64,000 nucleotides of DNA from Rhodococcus sovatensis (lineage in GTDB: Bacteria > Actinomycetota > Actinomycetes > Mycobacteriales > Mycobacteriaceae). Location: assembly GCF_037327425.1 (NCBI RefSeq), contig NZ_CP147846.1, positions 3,658,001 to 3,722,000 of the forward strand, given 5' to 3'. The position numbers and the translations under genes are program-made. Positions within the stretch are counted from its first letter, which is position 1, and each line of letters opens with the position of its first letter. This document shows positions 1 to 8,229 of this stretch, piece by piece. The notes below the pieces were generated by a model, which saw only the letters and a program-made list of their open reading frames with translations, was not told the origin of the DNA and did no database searches.

Positions 1-555
1 GGTGTGACTGCTGTACTCGGCGGTGGCTTCACCTACGACAACCGGTTCGCCGAAAAAGGTGCCATCACCTTCACCACGGGAATCGCCGACGCCGACACCG
101 TGATCTCGGGGCCGATGAACCTCCACCTGCTCGTCGTGTGCCATGCACCCGAGGCGCTCTGGGCGATCATGGTGTGCGACGTCGACCCGAGCGGCCAATC
201 GACTGTTCTGACGAACGGTGCGCTCCTCGCCTCCCGCAGGGCCGTCGACGACGAGCTCTCACTGTTCGCGCCGAACGGCGACTACACGCGGCCCCATCAC
301 CCCTTGACCGAGAGCACATTGCTGCCGGTGCCGATCGGCGAGACCATCGTTCTCGACATCGACCTGCTCACCACGGAGGCCCGCATCGAAACAGGGCATC
401 GGCTTCGCGTCGACATCTTCGCAACCGACGCGCCCCGTTTCATGCCGATCTTGCCCGACCTCCTCCGCACCCAAGCCAAAGCGCAGGACGTGGTGATCGA
501 CGCCGAGAGCCCCAGCTTTCTCGTCGTCCCCCTACTCGGCGAACCTGGCTGGTAG
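1..555 (+). CDS. CocE/NonD family hydrolase, C-terminal part (5' end outside window)
   Basis: The frame is open from the first base, so the gene begins upstream of the window; about 184 C-terminal residues are visible. They resemble the jelly-roll C-terminal domain of the X-Pro dipeptidyl-peptidase/CocE family: an early GPMNLHL strand, a V-C-D-V-D-P-S-G segment, and a late RLRVDIF strand. The alpha/beta-hydrolase catalytic domain would lie upstream and is not visible. Such enzymes hydrolyse acyl esters or dipeptides, but the substrate cannot be read from this domain. The alpha/beta hydrolase that follows starts 9 bp after the stop, which suggests co-transcription. Confidence 0.8.
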   Translation, partial: GVTAVLGGGFTYDNRFAEKGAITFTTGIADADTVISGPMNLHLLVVCHAPEALWAIMVCDVDPSGQSTVLTNGALLASRRAVDDELSLFAPNGDYTRPHHPLTESTLLPVPIGETIVLDIDLLTTEARIETGHRLRVDIFATDAPRFMPILPDLLRTQAKAQDVVIDAESPSFLVVPLLGEPGW

Positions 556-564
556 AGAAGACAC

Positions 565-1467
565 ATGCAGTCGCGTACCGGTTTCGCGCCGTCGAACGAT
601 ATCGAGCTCGCCTACGAGGACATGGGCAATCCCGACGATCCCGTCGTGCTGATGATCATGGGTCTGAGTGCCCAGATGACGCTGTGGCCGACGGAGTTTT
701 GTGAACGTATCGTCGAACAGGGCTTTCGGGTCATTCGCTTCGACAACCGTGACATCGGTCTGTCGACCAAGATGGACGGTCAACGCATCGAAGGATCTGC
801 TCTGCTGAGGCTCCTCCGCACCCAGCTAGGCGCGTCGAGCAGGGTTCCCTACACCCTCGAGGACATGGCCCTCGACGCGAAGGGCCTCCTCGACTACCTC
901 GAGATACAGCGCGTCCACGTCGTCGGCGCGTCCATGGGCGGAATGATCGCGCAGGTATTCGCTGGGCTGTATCCCGAACGCGTACTCAGCACCGGCATCA
1001 TCTTCTCCAGCACCAACGAAGCCTTCCTACCGCCACCGGACCCACGCGCACTGCTCCCCCTGATGAAGGGACCCGGCCCGGGCGCAAGCCGCGAGCAGAT
1101 CATCGCGCATTCGGCCAACACCCGACGCATCATCGGCAGTCCGGCGTACCCCACGCCGATGGAGGAACTCCTCGTCACCGCAGGCGAAATGTACGACCGC
1201 AATTACAATCCTGCCGGCGCACTGCGACACATGGCTGCAGTGACCGGCACCGGAAGCCTTCGCCGCATTGCGGCGCAAATCGCGGCACCGACCGTCGTGA
1301 TCCACGGCCGCGCGGACCGCCTCATGCGTCCGAGCGGCGGCAAAGCCATCGCCCGGGCTGTCAAAGGCTCGTCGCTCCACCTCATCGGCGGCATGGGCCA
1401 CGATCTGCCGCGGCCGTTGTGGGACGAAATCCTCGGTGAGCTAGCGGCGAACTTCGCGAGGGTGTGA
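565..1467 (+). CDS. alpha/beta hydrolase
   Basis: This is a 300-residue alpha/beta-hydrolase-fold protein. The nucleophile elbow G-A-S-M-G-G (Ser near residue 120) is clear, preceded by an oxyanion-region strand (VVLMIMGLS) and a conserved RFDNRDIGLS segment. Near the C terminus an HGRADRLM stretch supplies the usual acid and a GMGHDLP stretch the catalytic His. This arrangement is typical of esterases and of lipase-like hydrolases; substrate unknown. It follows the CocE-type gene by 9 bp and probably shares its transcript. The ATG at 565 has only a weak purine-rich stretch (AGAGAAGAC) upstream. Confidence 0.85.
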   Translation: MQSRTGFAPSNDIELAYEDMGNPDDPVVLMIMGLSAQMTLWPTEFCERIVEQGFRVIRFDNRDIGLSTKMDGQRIEGSALLRLLRTQLGASSRVPYTLEDMALDAKGLLDYLEIQRVHVVGASMGGMIAQVFAGLYPERVLSTGIIFSSTNEAFLPPPDPRALLPLMKGPGPGASREQIIAHSANTRRIIGSPAYPTPMEELLVTAGEMYDRNYNPAGALRHMAAVTGTGSLRRIAAQIAAPTVVIHGRADRLMRPSGGKAIARAVKGSSLHLIGGMGHDLPRPLWDEILGELAANFARV

Positions 1468-1507
1468 GCTGGCGGGCCGGGGCTCGCAGGGTCGGGTCCG
1501 GAGGGAC

Positions 1508-1627
1508 CGAATGTCTATTTCAGTCACTCAGAGTGAGCGAATGCCTGTTTCAGTCACTCAGAGTGACCGAATGTCTGTTTCAGTCACTCAGAGTGAGCGA
1601 ATGTCTATTTCGGTCACCCCTGGGGCG
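1508..1627. repeat. 30-bp tandem minisatellite, about four units
   Basis: Units begin at 1508, 1538, 1568 and 1598; the first three are near-identical and the fourth diverges at its end. Each full unit contains the palindrome TCACTCAGAGTGA, and a second imperfect pairing links GACCGAA with TTTCAGTC or TTTCGGTC. The array fills the gap between two convergent genes (alpha/beta hydrolase and rplA). Because 30 is a multiple of three the array reads through as a 10-residue peptide repeat, but it has no ribosome binding site and runs into antisense of rplA. A related single palindrome occurs at 17000-17018. Confidence 0.85.
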
Positions 1628-1630
1628 GGC

Positions 1631-1670
1631 ACAAAACAAGGCCGGCACCCCCTCGGGGGCGCCGGCCTTG
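1631..1670 (-). terminator. rho-independent terminator of the nusG/rplK/rplA region
   Basis: A perfect 10-bp stem (CAAGGCCGGC at 1637-1646 with GCCGGCCTTG at 1661-1670) encloses a loop that can itself pair (ACCCCC with GGGGGC). On the minus strand it starts 17 bp after the rplA stop and is followed by a T-rich run (TTGTTTTGT). It is the natural 3' end for the ribosomal transcript. Confidence 0.85.
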
Positions 1671-1686
1671 TGGAGTTCGAGCAGAC

Positions 1687-2403
1687 TCAGCTCTCGTCGA
1701 GCTCGAGCAGGTTGCGCGTACGAGTCGGATCGACGGGGATTCCCGGTCCGGTGGTCGTCGAGACCACGATCTTCTTGACGTAGCGGCCCTTCGCGGAGGA
1801 CGGCTTGACGCGGAGGATCTCGTCGAGTGCTGCGCCGTAGTTCTCCACCAGCTTGGTGTCGTCGAACGACGCCTTGCCGATGACGAAGTGCAGGTTAGCC
1901 TGCTTGTCGACGCGGAAGTTGATCTTTCCGCCCTTGATGTCGTTGACAGCCTTGGTCACGTCGTTGGTGACTGTGCCCGTCTTCGGGTTCGGCATCAGGC
2001 CACGCGGTCCGAGGACGCGGGCGATACGGCCGACCTTGGCCATCTGATCAGGGGTGGCGATCGCAGCGTCGAAGTCCAGGAATCCGCCCTGGATGCGCTC
2101 GATCAGATCCTCTGCGCCGACGACGTCGGCTCCTGCTGCCTCTGCTTCAGCAGCCTTCTCACCAGCGGCGAAAACAATAACCCGAGCGGTCTTGCCGGTG
2201 CCGTGGGGAAGGTTGACGGTGCCACGCACCATCTGGTCGGCCTTACGAGGGTCGACGCCGAGACGAACGGCGACCTCGACGGTTGCGTCGAACTTGCTCG
2301 ACGCGGTTTCCCGGGCCAACTTTGCTGCCTGGAGCGGCGAGTACAGGTTGTCTGCATTCACCTTTGCGGCCTGCTCGAGGTAGGCCTTGCTGCGCTTTGC
2401 CAT
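1687..2403 (-). CDS. rplA: 50S ribosomal protein L1
   Basis: The 238-residue protein is of normal length for L1, which binds 23S rRNA at the mobile L1 stalk and in many bacteria represses translation of its own mRNA. The family signature around GPRGLMPNPKTGTV (residues 130-145) and the N-terminal KRSKAY segment are present. It lies 76 bp downstream of rplK on the same strand, the standard L11-L1 pair, and is the last gene before a strong terminator. Confidence 0.98.
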   Translation of the reverse strand: MAKRSKAYLEQAAKVNADNLYSPLQAAKLARETASSKFDATVEVAVRLGVDPRKADQMVRGTVNLPHGTGKTARVIVFAAGEKAAEAEAAGADVVGAEDLIERIQGGFLDFDAAIATPDQMAKVGRIARVLGPRGLMPNPKTGTVTNDVTKAVNDIKGGKINFRVDKQANLHFVIGKASFDDTKLVENYGAALDEILRVKPSSAKGRYVKKIVVSTTTGPGIPVDPTRTRNLLELDES

Positions 2404-2479
2404 GTCTTACTGTCCTTTGTTTCGAGTTCAGTGTGGTTGACGGGCCTGGCCGGCCCTCCCACGTTCTGTGAAGGCTGAA

Positions 2480-2914
2480 TCAGCCTTCGACGGTGATGCC
2501 CATCGACCGAGCAGTGCCGGCGATGATCTTCGCGGCCTGATCGATGTCGTTGGCGTTGAGGTCTTCGGCCTTGGTCTTGGCGATCTCGCGCACCTGTTCC
2601 ATGGTCACCTTGGCGACCTTGGTCTTGTGCGGCTCGCCGGAGCCCTTGGCAACGCCAGCGGCCTTGAGCAGCAGCTTGGCGGCGGGAGGAGTCTTCAGCT
2701 TGAAGTCGAACGTGCGGTCTTCGTAGACCGAGATCTCGACCGGCACGACGTTTCCTCGCTGCGACTCGGTCGCTGCGTTGTACGCCTTGCAGAACTCCAT
2801 GATGTTGACGCCGTGCTGGCCCAGCGCGGGGCCGACGGGAGGAGCGGGGTTTGCCGCTCCGGCCTGGATCTGAAGCTTGATGATCCCGGCTAGCTTCTTC
2901 TTCTTCGGGGGCAT
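2480..2914 (-). CDS. rplK: 50S ribosomal protein L11
   Basis: The 144-residue protein starts [16 protein letters not shown] and carries the conserved [22 protein letters not shown] block. L11 binds the GTPase-associated 23S rRNA region and is needed for the stringent response through RelA-type enzymes. It sits between nusG (63 bp upstream) and rplA (76 bp downstream), as in most bacteria. Confidence 0.98.
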
Positions 2915-2977
2915 TTCTTTTTCCTTGTATTCGCTCGGGTTTCTTGCGGTTACTACTGCAAGTGTGTGCGGCTCTCG

Positions 2978-3841
2978 CTAGATCTTGGCGACCTGCGTGA
3001 AGCCGAGTTCGACCGGAGTCTCGCGGCCGAAGATCGAAACCAGCACCTTGAGCTTCTGCTGCTCGGCGTTGACCTCGCTGATGCTGGCTGGGAGGGTTGC
3101 GAAGGGGCCATCCATGACGGTGACCGACTCGCCGACCTCGAAATCGACCTCGATAGTCGGCTTCGACGTGCTTTCGGTCGCGCTGCCGTCCGCGGCGCCT
3201 CCGGCCTTCGCGTCCTTCTTCTGACCCTGCTGCGGCATCAGGAACTTGACGACCTCGTTGATCGTCAGTGGTGACGGACGCGACGTGGCACCGACGAAAC
3301 CGGTGACGCCCGGAGTGTTGCGAACCGCGCCCCAGGACTCGTCGTTCAGTTCCATGCGGACCAGGATGTAGCCGGGAAGCACTTTGCGGTTGACCTGCTT
3401 GCGCTGGCCGTTCTTGATTTCGGTGACCTCTTCGGTCGGAACCTCGACCTGGAAGATGTAGTCGCCGACGTCGAGGTTCTGAACACGGGTCTCGAGGTTC
3501 GCCTTCACCTTGTTCTCGTATCCGGCGTACGAGTGGATGACGTACCAGTCACCGGGGGCGCGGCGAAGCGCGGCCTTCATCTCGGCGACGGGATCCTCGG
3601 GCTCGGCGGAGATGTCTGCGGTCTCGTCGACGGCGACATCGTCACCCTCGGCGGTGACAACGTCGCCATCAGCGGTGACATCCTCACCTGTGGCCGCAGC
3701 GACGTCGGCCTTGATGGCCTCGTCGGTCTCGCGGTCCTGGGCCGCCTGCTCCGCTTCGAGGCCCTGTTTGGTCGCCTCGACATCGGCGTCGAATGCGGCC
3801 ACTTCGGTGGCGTCGTTGTGCGGCGTGCTCACAGCAGGCAC
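2978..3841 (-). CDS. nusG: transcription termination/antitermination protein NusG
   Basis: The 287-residue protein has the NGN domain starting near residue 95 (DWYVIHSYAGYENKVK) and a C-terminal KOW domain near residue 235 (V-T-V-M-D-G-P-F-A). It binds RNA polymerase and modulates pausing and Rho termination. An acidic, low-complexity N-terminal extension of about 90 residues, rich in Asp, Glu, Ala and Val, precedes NGN; such extensions are common in actinobacterial NusG. An Ala/Asp/Gly/Ser-rich insert lies between the NGN and KOW domains. The secE gene is directly upstream (58 bp). Confidence 0.97.
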   Translation of the reverse strand: MPAVSTPHNDATEVAAFDADVEATKQGLEAEQAAQDRETDEAIKADVAAATGEDVTADGDVVTAEGDDVAVDETADISAEPEDPVAEMKAALRRAPGDWYVIHSYAGYENKVKANLETRVQNLDVGDYIFQVEVPTEEVTEIKNGQRKQVNRKVLPGYILVRMELNDESWGAVRNTPGVTGFVGATSRPSPLTINEVVKFLMPQQGQKKDAKAGGAADGSATESTSKPTIEVDFEVGESVTVMDGPFATLPASISEVNAEQQKLKVLVSIFGRETPVELGFTQVAKI

Positions 3842-3899
3842 CCTTTCTGTCGTTTCGTGCTTGTCGTAAAGATCATCGAACGTGTCCGAGCGCGCAGCG

Positions 3900-4364
3900 T
3901 CAGCCGAACACCCATTCGATCCCTTGGGTGAACGCCAGGTCCATACCGCTGATGTACGCGACCATGAACGTCACGAACACGAGCACGACGCTGGTATAGG
4001 TGACCATCTGCTTGCGGTTGGGCCAGATGACCTTGCGCAACTCGGCGATGACCTCGCGAAGGAACTGGATCAGCCGCTTGAACACATTCGGACGTTTGGG
4101 CTCGCGGGACTTCTCGGCACGCGTTGCGACCGACGTCCTCGCTGTTGCCGGCTTGGAGATCGACACCTTCTCGGTCGATGCACCTGCGGTGCGTGATCGA
4201 CGGGCAGTCCGCTTTCCGGACGGCCTGACCGAAGCGGCAGACGACGCGCCGGCTGAGTCCGACTCGCCGGAAGAGCTCTCGGTCGACGACGCGTCAGGCG
4301 TCGACGAGTCGGGCGCCGACAAGTCCTCGGACTGGTCGTCGCGCTTACCGCGCTCCTCGGTCAC
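3900..4364 (-). CDS. secE: preprotein translocase subunit SecE
   Basis: SecE is the clamp subunit of the SecYEG channel in the cytoplasmic membrane. The conserved part is C-terminal: the amphipathic helix RLIQFLREVIAELRKVIWP (residues about 95-113), then the single membrane segment (YTSVVLVFVTFMVAYISG). The N-terminal 85 residues are Ser/Asp/Glu-rich, then Arg/Lys-rich, and look disordered; this is usual in actinobacteria. It is upstream of nusG and downstream of tRNA-Trp on the same strand. Confidence 0.96.
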   Translation of the reverse strand: MTEERGKRDDQSEDLSAPDSSTPDASSTESSSGESDSAGASSAASVRPSGKRTARRSRTAGASTEKVSISKPATARTSVATRAEKSREPKRPNVFKRLIQFLREVIAELRKVIWPNRKQMVTYTSVVLVFVTFMVAYISGMDLAFTQGIEWVFG

Positions 4365-4433
4365 CCGTCGTTCCTCTCAGTAGCTGACACCGTCGCTACC
4401 CTCACCGACTTCGCGATGAGGGAGCCACATGGG

Positions 4434-4506
<73 letters not shown>

Positions 4507-4704
4507 TCGGCAACGTCCGCCATCGGACGACGCCGTTCTGGAATTGCACCATGTTCGACCGACGCGAACGCCGTCTCACATGACGTACGCGCTACCTTTG
4601 GCCTTCGAACCAGCACCTCGGCAGCGCGCAGCGCTGAACAACCCCAGAAATCTCAGTGTACTGCACAGGATGTGGAACCCAGAAATCCGATCCCACTCGG
4701 TCGA

Positions 4705-5130
4705 TCATGCAAGGCGGACCGTCGCGGTGGCTCTACCGAAGATCTTCTTGCCTTCGGACTTCGCGGTGATAGCGATGACCGCCGACTTCGAATCCGGATC
4801 GACCGACTTCACCTTGCCGGTGTATTCGACGGATGCCGCCGAATCGGCGGGTACGTAGACGGAGCTGGTGAATCGAACGTTGTACTCGGTGACCGCACCA
4901 GGATCGCCGAGCCACGATGTGACGAATCCGGCGCCGAGGCCCATCGTCAGCATGCCGTGGGCGATGACATTGTCGAGCCCGGCAAGCTTGACGACTTCAT
5001 CGCTCCAGTGAATCGGATTGGGATCGCCCGACACGCCCGCGTAGTTGACCAGATCGCCGCGCGTCAGTTTGACGATGCGCTCAGGCAACTCGTCGCCGAC
5101 CGCGACGTCCGCAAAGCTACGAAGCGCCAT
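4705..5130 (-). CDS. hadB: (3R)-hydroxyacyl-ACP dehydratase subunit HadB
   Basis: The 141-residue protein is a MaoC-type hot-dog hydratase. The catalytic motif D-P-N-P-I-H is at residues 36-41, followed by the hydratase-2 pattern with HGMLTMGLG. In mycobacteria HadB is the catalytic partner of HadA (and of HadC) in the FAS-II elongation cycle that makes meromycolic acids. It overlaps hadA by 14 bp, so the two are probably translationally coupled. Only about 200 bp separate it from tRNA-Trp, and no hadC is found there. Confidence 0.93.
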   Translation of the reverse strand: MALRSFADVAVGDELPERIVKLTRGDLVNYAGVSGDPNPIHWSDEVVKLAGLDNVIAHGMLTMGLGAGFVTSWLGDPGAVTEYNVRFTSSVYVPADSAASVEYTGKVKSVDPDSKSAVIAITAKSEGKKIFGRATATVRLA

Positions 5131-5659
5131 GCATGATCACGTCCTTGACTGCGTGGGCAATATTCTCGTCGACTTCGCCACCGGTCCGGGCAACGAGAGT
5201 GGTCCACGTCGTTTGAACCAATTCGTCGTTCTGATCGGTCACGATGTTCTTGGTAGTGATGATGTCACTACCGCTCATCTGACGGAACGACTCGAGGTAG
5301 ACCTCGCACGACAGTTCGTCACCGACCGAAATGGCCTTGTGGAACTGAAGTCGCTGGTCGGTCTGCAAAATCTGGCTCGGATCGTAACCGGAGATGAACT
5401 CCTTGAACATCCGAGTCTGCGCGATGATGCCCACCAGCGAGATGAACGTGAGCGGCGCAAGAAGGCCGTCGTAACCGAGGCTCTTGGCGGCCGCCTCGTC
5501 GTGGTGAGCCGGATGCCAGTCCTGAACAGCCCGGGCGTACTCGCGAACCTTCTCGCGACCCACCTCGTACGGGTGCTCGACGCGATAGTGGTGCCCCACC
5601 ATCGACGCCGCGTGCGCCGCTGGATCTTGAACCTCTGGATCCTGCACTGACTCAGTCAC
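5117..5659 (-). CDS. hadA: (3R)-hydroxyacyl-ACP dehydratase subunit HadA (HadA/HadC-like)
   Basis: This 180-residue MaoC-like N-terminal domain protein matches mycobacterial HadA/HadC through HYRVEHPYEVGREKVREYA, LGYDGLLAPLTFIS and VTKNIVTDQ. In the mycobacterial complex it is the substrate-stabilising subunit. Here the segment D-W-H-P-A-H (about residues 47-52) has the same Asp and His spacing as the catalytic motif of HadB, unlike my recollection of M. tuberculosis HadA. An internal Met at residue 20 could be the true start, because homologues begin close to it. The gene is second in the rpmG-hadA-hadB string. Confidence 0.9.
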   Translation of the reverse strand: MTESVQDPEVQDPAAHAASMVGHHYRVEHPYEVGREKVREYARAVQDWHPAHHDEAAAKSLGYDGLLAPLTFISLVGIIAQTRMFKEFISGYDPSQILQTDQRLQFHKAISVGDELSCEVYLESFRQMSGSDIITTKNIVTDQNDELVQTTWTTLVARTGGEVDENIAHAVKDVIMHGAS

Positions 5660-5772
5660 GCTGTTAAGTGAACCTTTTCTACCCAGGACGCAAGTGCGGT
5701 TAGGGCACGAAAAGTAAGCCTAACGCGTGGCGTCGACTCCGAACGAAAACCAGCAGCCGAGAAGGCTCGCGA

Positions 5773-5940
5773 CTAGCGAGACTCGCGGTGCGAACGATGC
5801 GTGCCGCAGTTCGAGCAGAACTTCTTCAGCTCGAGGCGGTCGGGATCGTTCCGGCGGTTCTTCTTCGTGATGTAGTTACGGTGCTTACAAACCTCGCAGG
5901 CCAAGGTGATCTTGGGCCGCACATCGGTGGAGGAGGCCAC
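5773..5940 (-). CDS. rpmG: 50S ribosomal protein L33 (zinc-binding form)
   Basis: This short gene encodes 55 residues from a GTG start: MASSTDVRPKITLACEVC, then KHRNYITKKNRRN, ending CGTHRSHRESR. Two CxxC pairs (CEVC and CSNC) form the zinc ribbon of the C+ type of L33. This is the housekeeping form; cysteine-less paralogs replace it under zinc limitation in related organisms. It heads the rpmG-hadA-hadB string, the same order as in M. tuberculosis. Confidence 0.95.
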   Translation of the reverse strand: MASSTDVRPKITLACEVCKHRNYITKKNRRNDPDRLELKKFCSNCGTHRSHRESR

Positions 5941-6000
5941 TGGATGCCTACTTTCGGGTAAATCTGATCCGGTTAATCAGGACTGTGCAATCTTCTTGTG

Positions 6001-6073
6001 TAGCGGTGACCGGACTTGAACCGGCGACGCAACGATTATGAGTCGTTTGCTCTACCAACTGAGCTACACCGCC
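6001..6073 (-). tRNA. tRNA-Met (CAT anticodon, elongator type)
   Basis: The complement folds as a cloverleaf with acceptor GGCGGTG/CACCGCT (terminal G-U pair), D arm GCTCAGTTGGTAGAGC, anticodon loop CTCATAA and T arm GCCGGTTCAAGTCCGGT. The discriminator is A. The first base pair is not the unpaired C-A of an initiator tRNA and the anticodon stem lacks three G-C pairs, so it is read as an elongator. Confidence 0.94.
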
Positions 6074-6154
6074 TCAGGTGCCCACCACTACATCATCTCA
6101 CTGCCGCGGATTTCCCCGGCGATGAGGGTGTCTGGCGAACTATCCAATCCAGCG

Positions 6155-6227
6155 AGCCCCCTAACGGAATCGAACCGTTGACCTTTTCCTTACCATGGAA
6201 ACGCTCTACCGACTGAGCTAAGGGGGC
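6155..6227 (-). tRNA. tRNA-Thr (GGT anticodon)
   Basis: The complement forms a 73-nt cloverleaf: acceptor GCCCCCT/AGGGGGC, D arm GCTCAGTCGGTAGAGC, anticodon stem TTTCC/GGAAA with loop ATGGTAA, T loop GTTCGATTC, discriminator T. It is 81 bp from tRNA-Met on the same strand. Confidence 0.96.
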
Positions 6228-6377
6228 GTTGCTCCTGCGAATACGGTCGTTCCGCAGGCTGCACTCCTGACGCACGAACAAGCCGTGCGCCGAAGCCTTC
6301 AAGAGGTTACACAGTCCGAGCACCGAGTACCAAATTGCATGCTCAGCGACCTTCGTGTGATCCCTCTTCACAGTAGA

Positions 6378-6407
6378 AACCCCAGCGAGAACTATCTCGC
6401 TGGGGCT
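6378..6407 (-). terminator. hairpin downstream of tRNA-Tyr
   Basis: A perfect 10-bp stem (CCCCAGCGAG at 6380-6389 with CTCGCTGGGG at 6396-6405) has a 6-nt loop. It lies 8 bp past the 3' end of tRNA-Tyr on the minus strand and is followed by GTTTCTACTG, only weakly T-rich. It probably ends the tRNA-Tyr transcript. Confidence 0.7.
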
Positions 6408-6414
6408 CTACGGG

Positions 6415-6497
6415 TGGCAGATGTAGGATTCGAACCTACGTAGGCATAAGCCGACGGATTTACAGTCCGCTCCCATTGGCCGCTCGGGCAATCTGCC
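6415..6497 (-). tRNA. tRNA-Tyr (GTA anticodon)
   Basis: The complement gives an 83-nt class II tRNA: acceptor GGCAGAT/ATCTGCC, anticodon stem CGGA/TCCG with loop CTGTAAA, a long variable arm (GTCGGCTTATGCCTAC region), T loop GTTCGAATC and discriminator A. Confidence 0.96.
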
Positions 6498-6649
6498 TTG
6501 GATGCATCGAAAAGTTTCACTCTCCGACGCGGAGAGAAGAATACAACGAACGTGCCCCTCCAACGCAAACCGGGTGGATAGCCGGGGTGCGAACGGGCTA
6601 ACGTCGGGGCCGACGACCGATACAAACGATTCGACTTCAGGAGTTGCAC

Positions 6650-7150
6650 GTGGCTGATTCTTCCTTCGACGTAGTGAGCAAAGTTGACCGCCAGGAGGTG
6701 GACAACGCTCTCGGACAGGCTGCGAAGGAGCTGGCGACCCGGTTCGACTTCCGCGGCTCCGGCACCGTGATCGAGTGGTCCGGCAGCGGAGACGCCGAGG
6801 TGATCACGATCACGTCGGAAAGCGAAGAGAAGGTCAAGGCTGCACTCGACGTCTTCAAGGAAAAGCTGATCCGACGTGACGTGTCACTGAAGGCCTTCGA
6901 GACCAATGACCCCGCGGCGTCCGGCAAGGTCTACAAGGTCACTGGCAAGCTGGTTCAGGGCATCTCCACCGAGAACGCCAAGAAGCTCACAAAGAAGATC
7001 CGCGACGACGGCCCCAAGGGCGTCAAGGCCCAGATCCAGGGCGACGAGCTTCGAATCAGCAGCAAGAAGCGCGACGATCTCCAGGCCGTTCAGCAGCTTC
7101 TCAAATCCGAGGACTTCGGTCTCGCGCTGCAGTTCGTCAACTACCGGTAG
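6650..7150 (+). CDS. YajQ family nucleotide-binding protein
   Basis: The protein has about 166 residues, the full YajQ length. It starts ADSSFDVVSKVDRQEVDNAL, with LATRFDFRGSG near residue 30 and VKAQIQGDELRISSKKRDDLQ in the second half. YajQ proteins have two RRM-like folds; some members bind cyclic di-GMP and act with transcription factors, others bind nucleic acid. The start is GTG 6650, six bases after CAGGAG (6638-6643); a TTG at 6644 leaves no room for that site. It is monocistronic, convergent with htpX. Confidence 0.92.
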   Translation: MADSSFDVVSKVDRQEVDNALGQAAKELATRFDFRGSGTVIEWSGSGDAEVITITSESEEKVKAALDVFKEKLIRRDVSLKAFETNDPAASGKVYKVTGKLVQGISTENAKKLTKKIRDDGPKGVKAQIQGDELRISSKKRDDLQAVQQLLKSEDFGLALQFVNYR

Positions 7151-7158
7151 GACGTAGG

Positions 7159-7225
7159 GGCTCCGCCACCAGTGGCACGGTTAAGTGTCCTGGCGTGCAC
7201 TCAACCGTGCCACTGCGGCGGAGCC
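7159..7225. repeat. dispersed hairpin repeat, copy 1 (with extended outer stem)
   Basis: The core inverted repeat is AGTGGCACGGTTAAGTG (7171-7187) against CACTCAACCGTGCCACT (7198-7214), with one mismatch and a 10-nt loop. A second outer stem GGCTCCGCC (7159-7167) pairs with GGCGGAGCC (7217-7225). The same 17-10-17 design recurs at 18541-18584 and 35592-35635. It lies between the convergent 3' ends of yajQ and htpX. Confidence 0.85.
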
Positions 7226-7282
7226 GCACCGGGGTGCGCGCCAGTTGAGCCGCACCGGGGTGCGCGCCAGCGGAGCCGCACC
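7221..7282. repeat. 26-bp tandem repeat, 2.4 copies
   Basis: Units GAGCCGCACCGGGGTGCGCG plus CCAGTT or CCAGCG run at 7221-7246 and 7247-7272, with a 10-bp third start at 7273-7282. The array directly abuts the hairpin repeat and reaches the htpX stop codon. Each unit contains a small palindrome (GCACCGGGGTGC). It looks like local slippage amplification at a gene end. Confidence 0.8.
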
Positions 7283-8142
7283 TACTCCCCGCGCGCCATC
7301 CGTTCGAGCCGGGCGATCCGTTCCGCCATCGGAGGGTGGGTGGAGAACAGCCTGCTGGCCTTCTCCCCCACTCGGAACGGGTTGGCGATCATCAGGTGCG
7401 ACTCCGCGGCGATACGCGGCTCCGGAGGCAGTGGGGCCGCCTGCACGCCCCGCTCCAACTTGCGCAACGCCGACGCCAGGGCGAGCGGATCTCCGGTGAG
7501 CTCGGCACCCGATTGATCGGCCTGGAACTCACGCGAACGTGAGATCGCCAGCTTGACGACGGTGGCAGCGATGGGCCCTAGGAGCGCGACCAGCAGCAGC
7601 GCAATCGGATTTGCACCGTTGTTGCCTCGTCCGCCGAACATCGACGCGAACATGGCGAAGTTCGCGAGGCCCGAAATGACCGCTGCCATGGCGCCGGCCA
7701 CCGACGAGATGAGGATGTCGCGGTTGTAGACGTGCGACAGTTCGTGGCCGAGCACCGCACGGAGTTCCCGCTCGTCGAGTATCTGCAGGATTCCGGTGGT
7801 GCAGCACACCGCGGCGTTGCGCGGATTCCGGCCGGTGGCGAACGCATTGGGATTGTTGGTCGGGCTGATGTACAGCGCCGGCATGGGTTGATGTGCCGTG
7901 GTCGCCAGCTCCCGCACGATCCTGTACATGACCGGCGCTTCGACCTCGGTGACCGGCTGAGCGTGCATCGACCGCAGCGCAAGCTTGGCGCTGTTGAAGT
8001 ACACGTATCCGTTGACTCCGACCGCGAGCGCAACGGACAGCAGGAGAATCGCCGAGCTGTTGAACAGTGAGCCGATGAAGACGATGAGCGCCGACATTCC
8101 CACCAGTAGGCCGAATGTCTTTGCGCCGTTCGCGTAACTCAT
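7282..8142 (-). CDS. htpX: zinc metalloprotease HtpX (M48B family)
   Basis: The 286-residue membrane protease has two N-terminal hydrophobic segments (about residues 8-27 and 29-50), the zinc-binding H-E-L-S-H at 133-137, a further pair of hydrophobic segments (about 148-170 and 180-205) and a downstream EFQAD segment that supplies the third zinc ligand. HtpX degrades damaged membrane proteins alongside FtsH. The gene is alone on its strand, 87 bp from the next minus-strand gene, and its 3' end meets the repeat cluster at 7159-7282. Confidence 0.94.
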   Translation of the reverse strand: MSYANGAKTFGLLVGMSALIVFIGSLFNSSAILLLSVALAVGVNGYVYFNSAKLALRSMHAQPVTEVEAPVMYRIVRELATTAHQPMPALYISPTNNPNAFATGRNPRNAAVCCTTGILQILDERELRAVLGHELSHVYNRDILISSVAGAMAAVISGLANFAMFASMFGGRGNNGANPIALLLVALLGPIAATVVKLAISRSREFQADQSGAELTGDPLALASALRKLERGVQAAPLPPEPRIAAESHLMIANPFRVGEKASRLFSTHPPMAERIARLERMARGE

Positions 8143-8229
8143 TGGTCGCCTCTTCCGAAGAAAACTCGTTCTCTCTCGAAAGATAGAACGACTGCGAGAG
8201 CCGACAAGGTTCCCGTACCCCGCCCGAGC

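Noticed and set aside
1508..1627. Possible CRISPR array
   Set aside because: Units are directly adjacent with no unique spacers, and no cas genes are nearby.
1511..1783. An open frame encoding a 10-residue repeat peptide across the minisatellite
   Set aside because: It has no ribosome site, depends on the 30-bp period being a multiple of three, and runs antisense into rplA.
6520..6536. Small hairpin CTCTCC/GGAGAG as a terminator
   Set aside because: It lies upstream of tRNA-Tyr on that strand, has a short stem and no T tract.
6644..6649. TTG 6644 as the start of yajQ
   Set aside because: The CAGGAG site ends at 6643, leaving no spacing; GTG 6650 has the proper distance.
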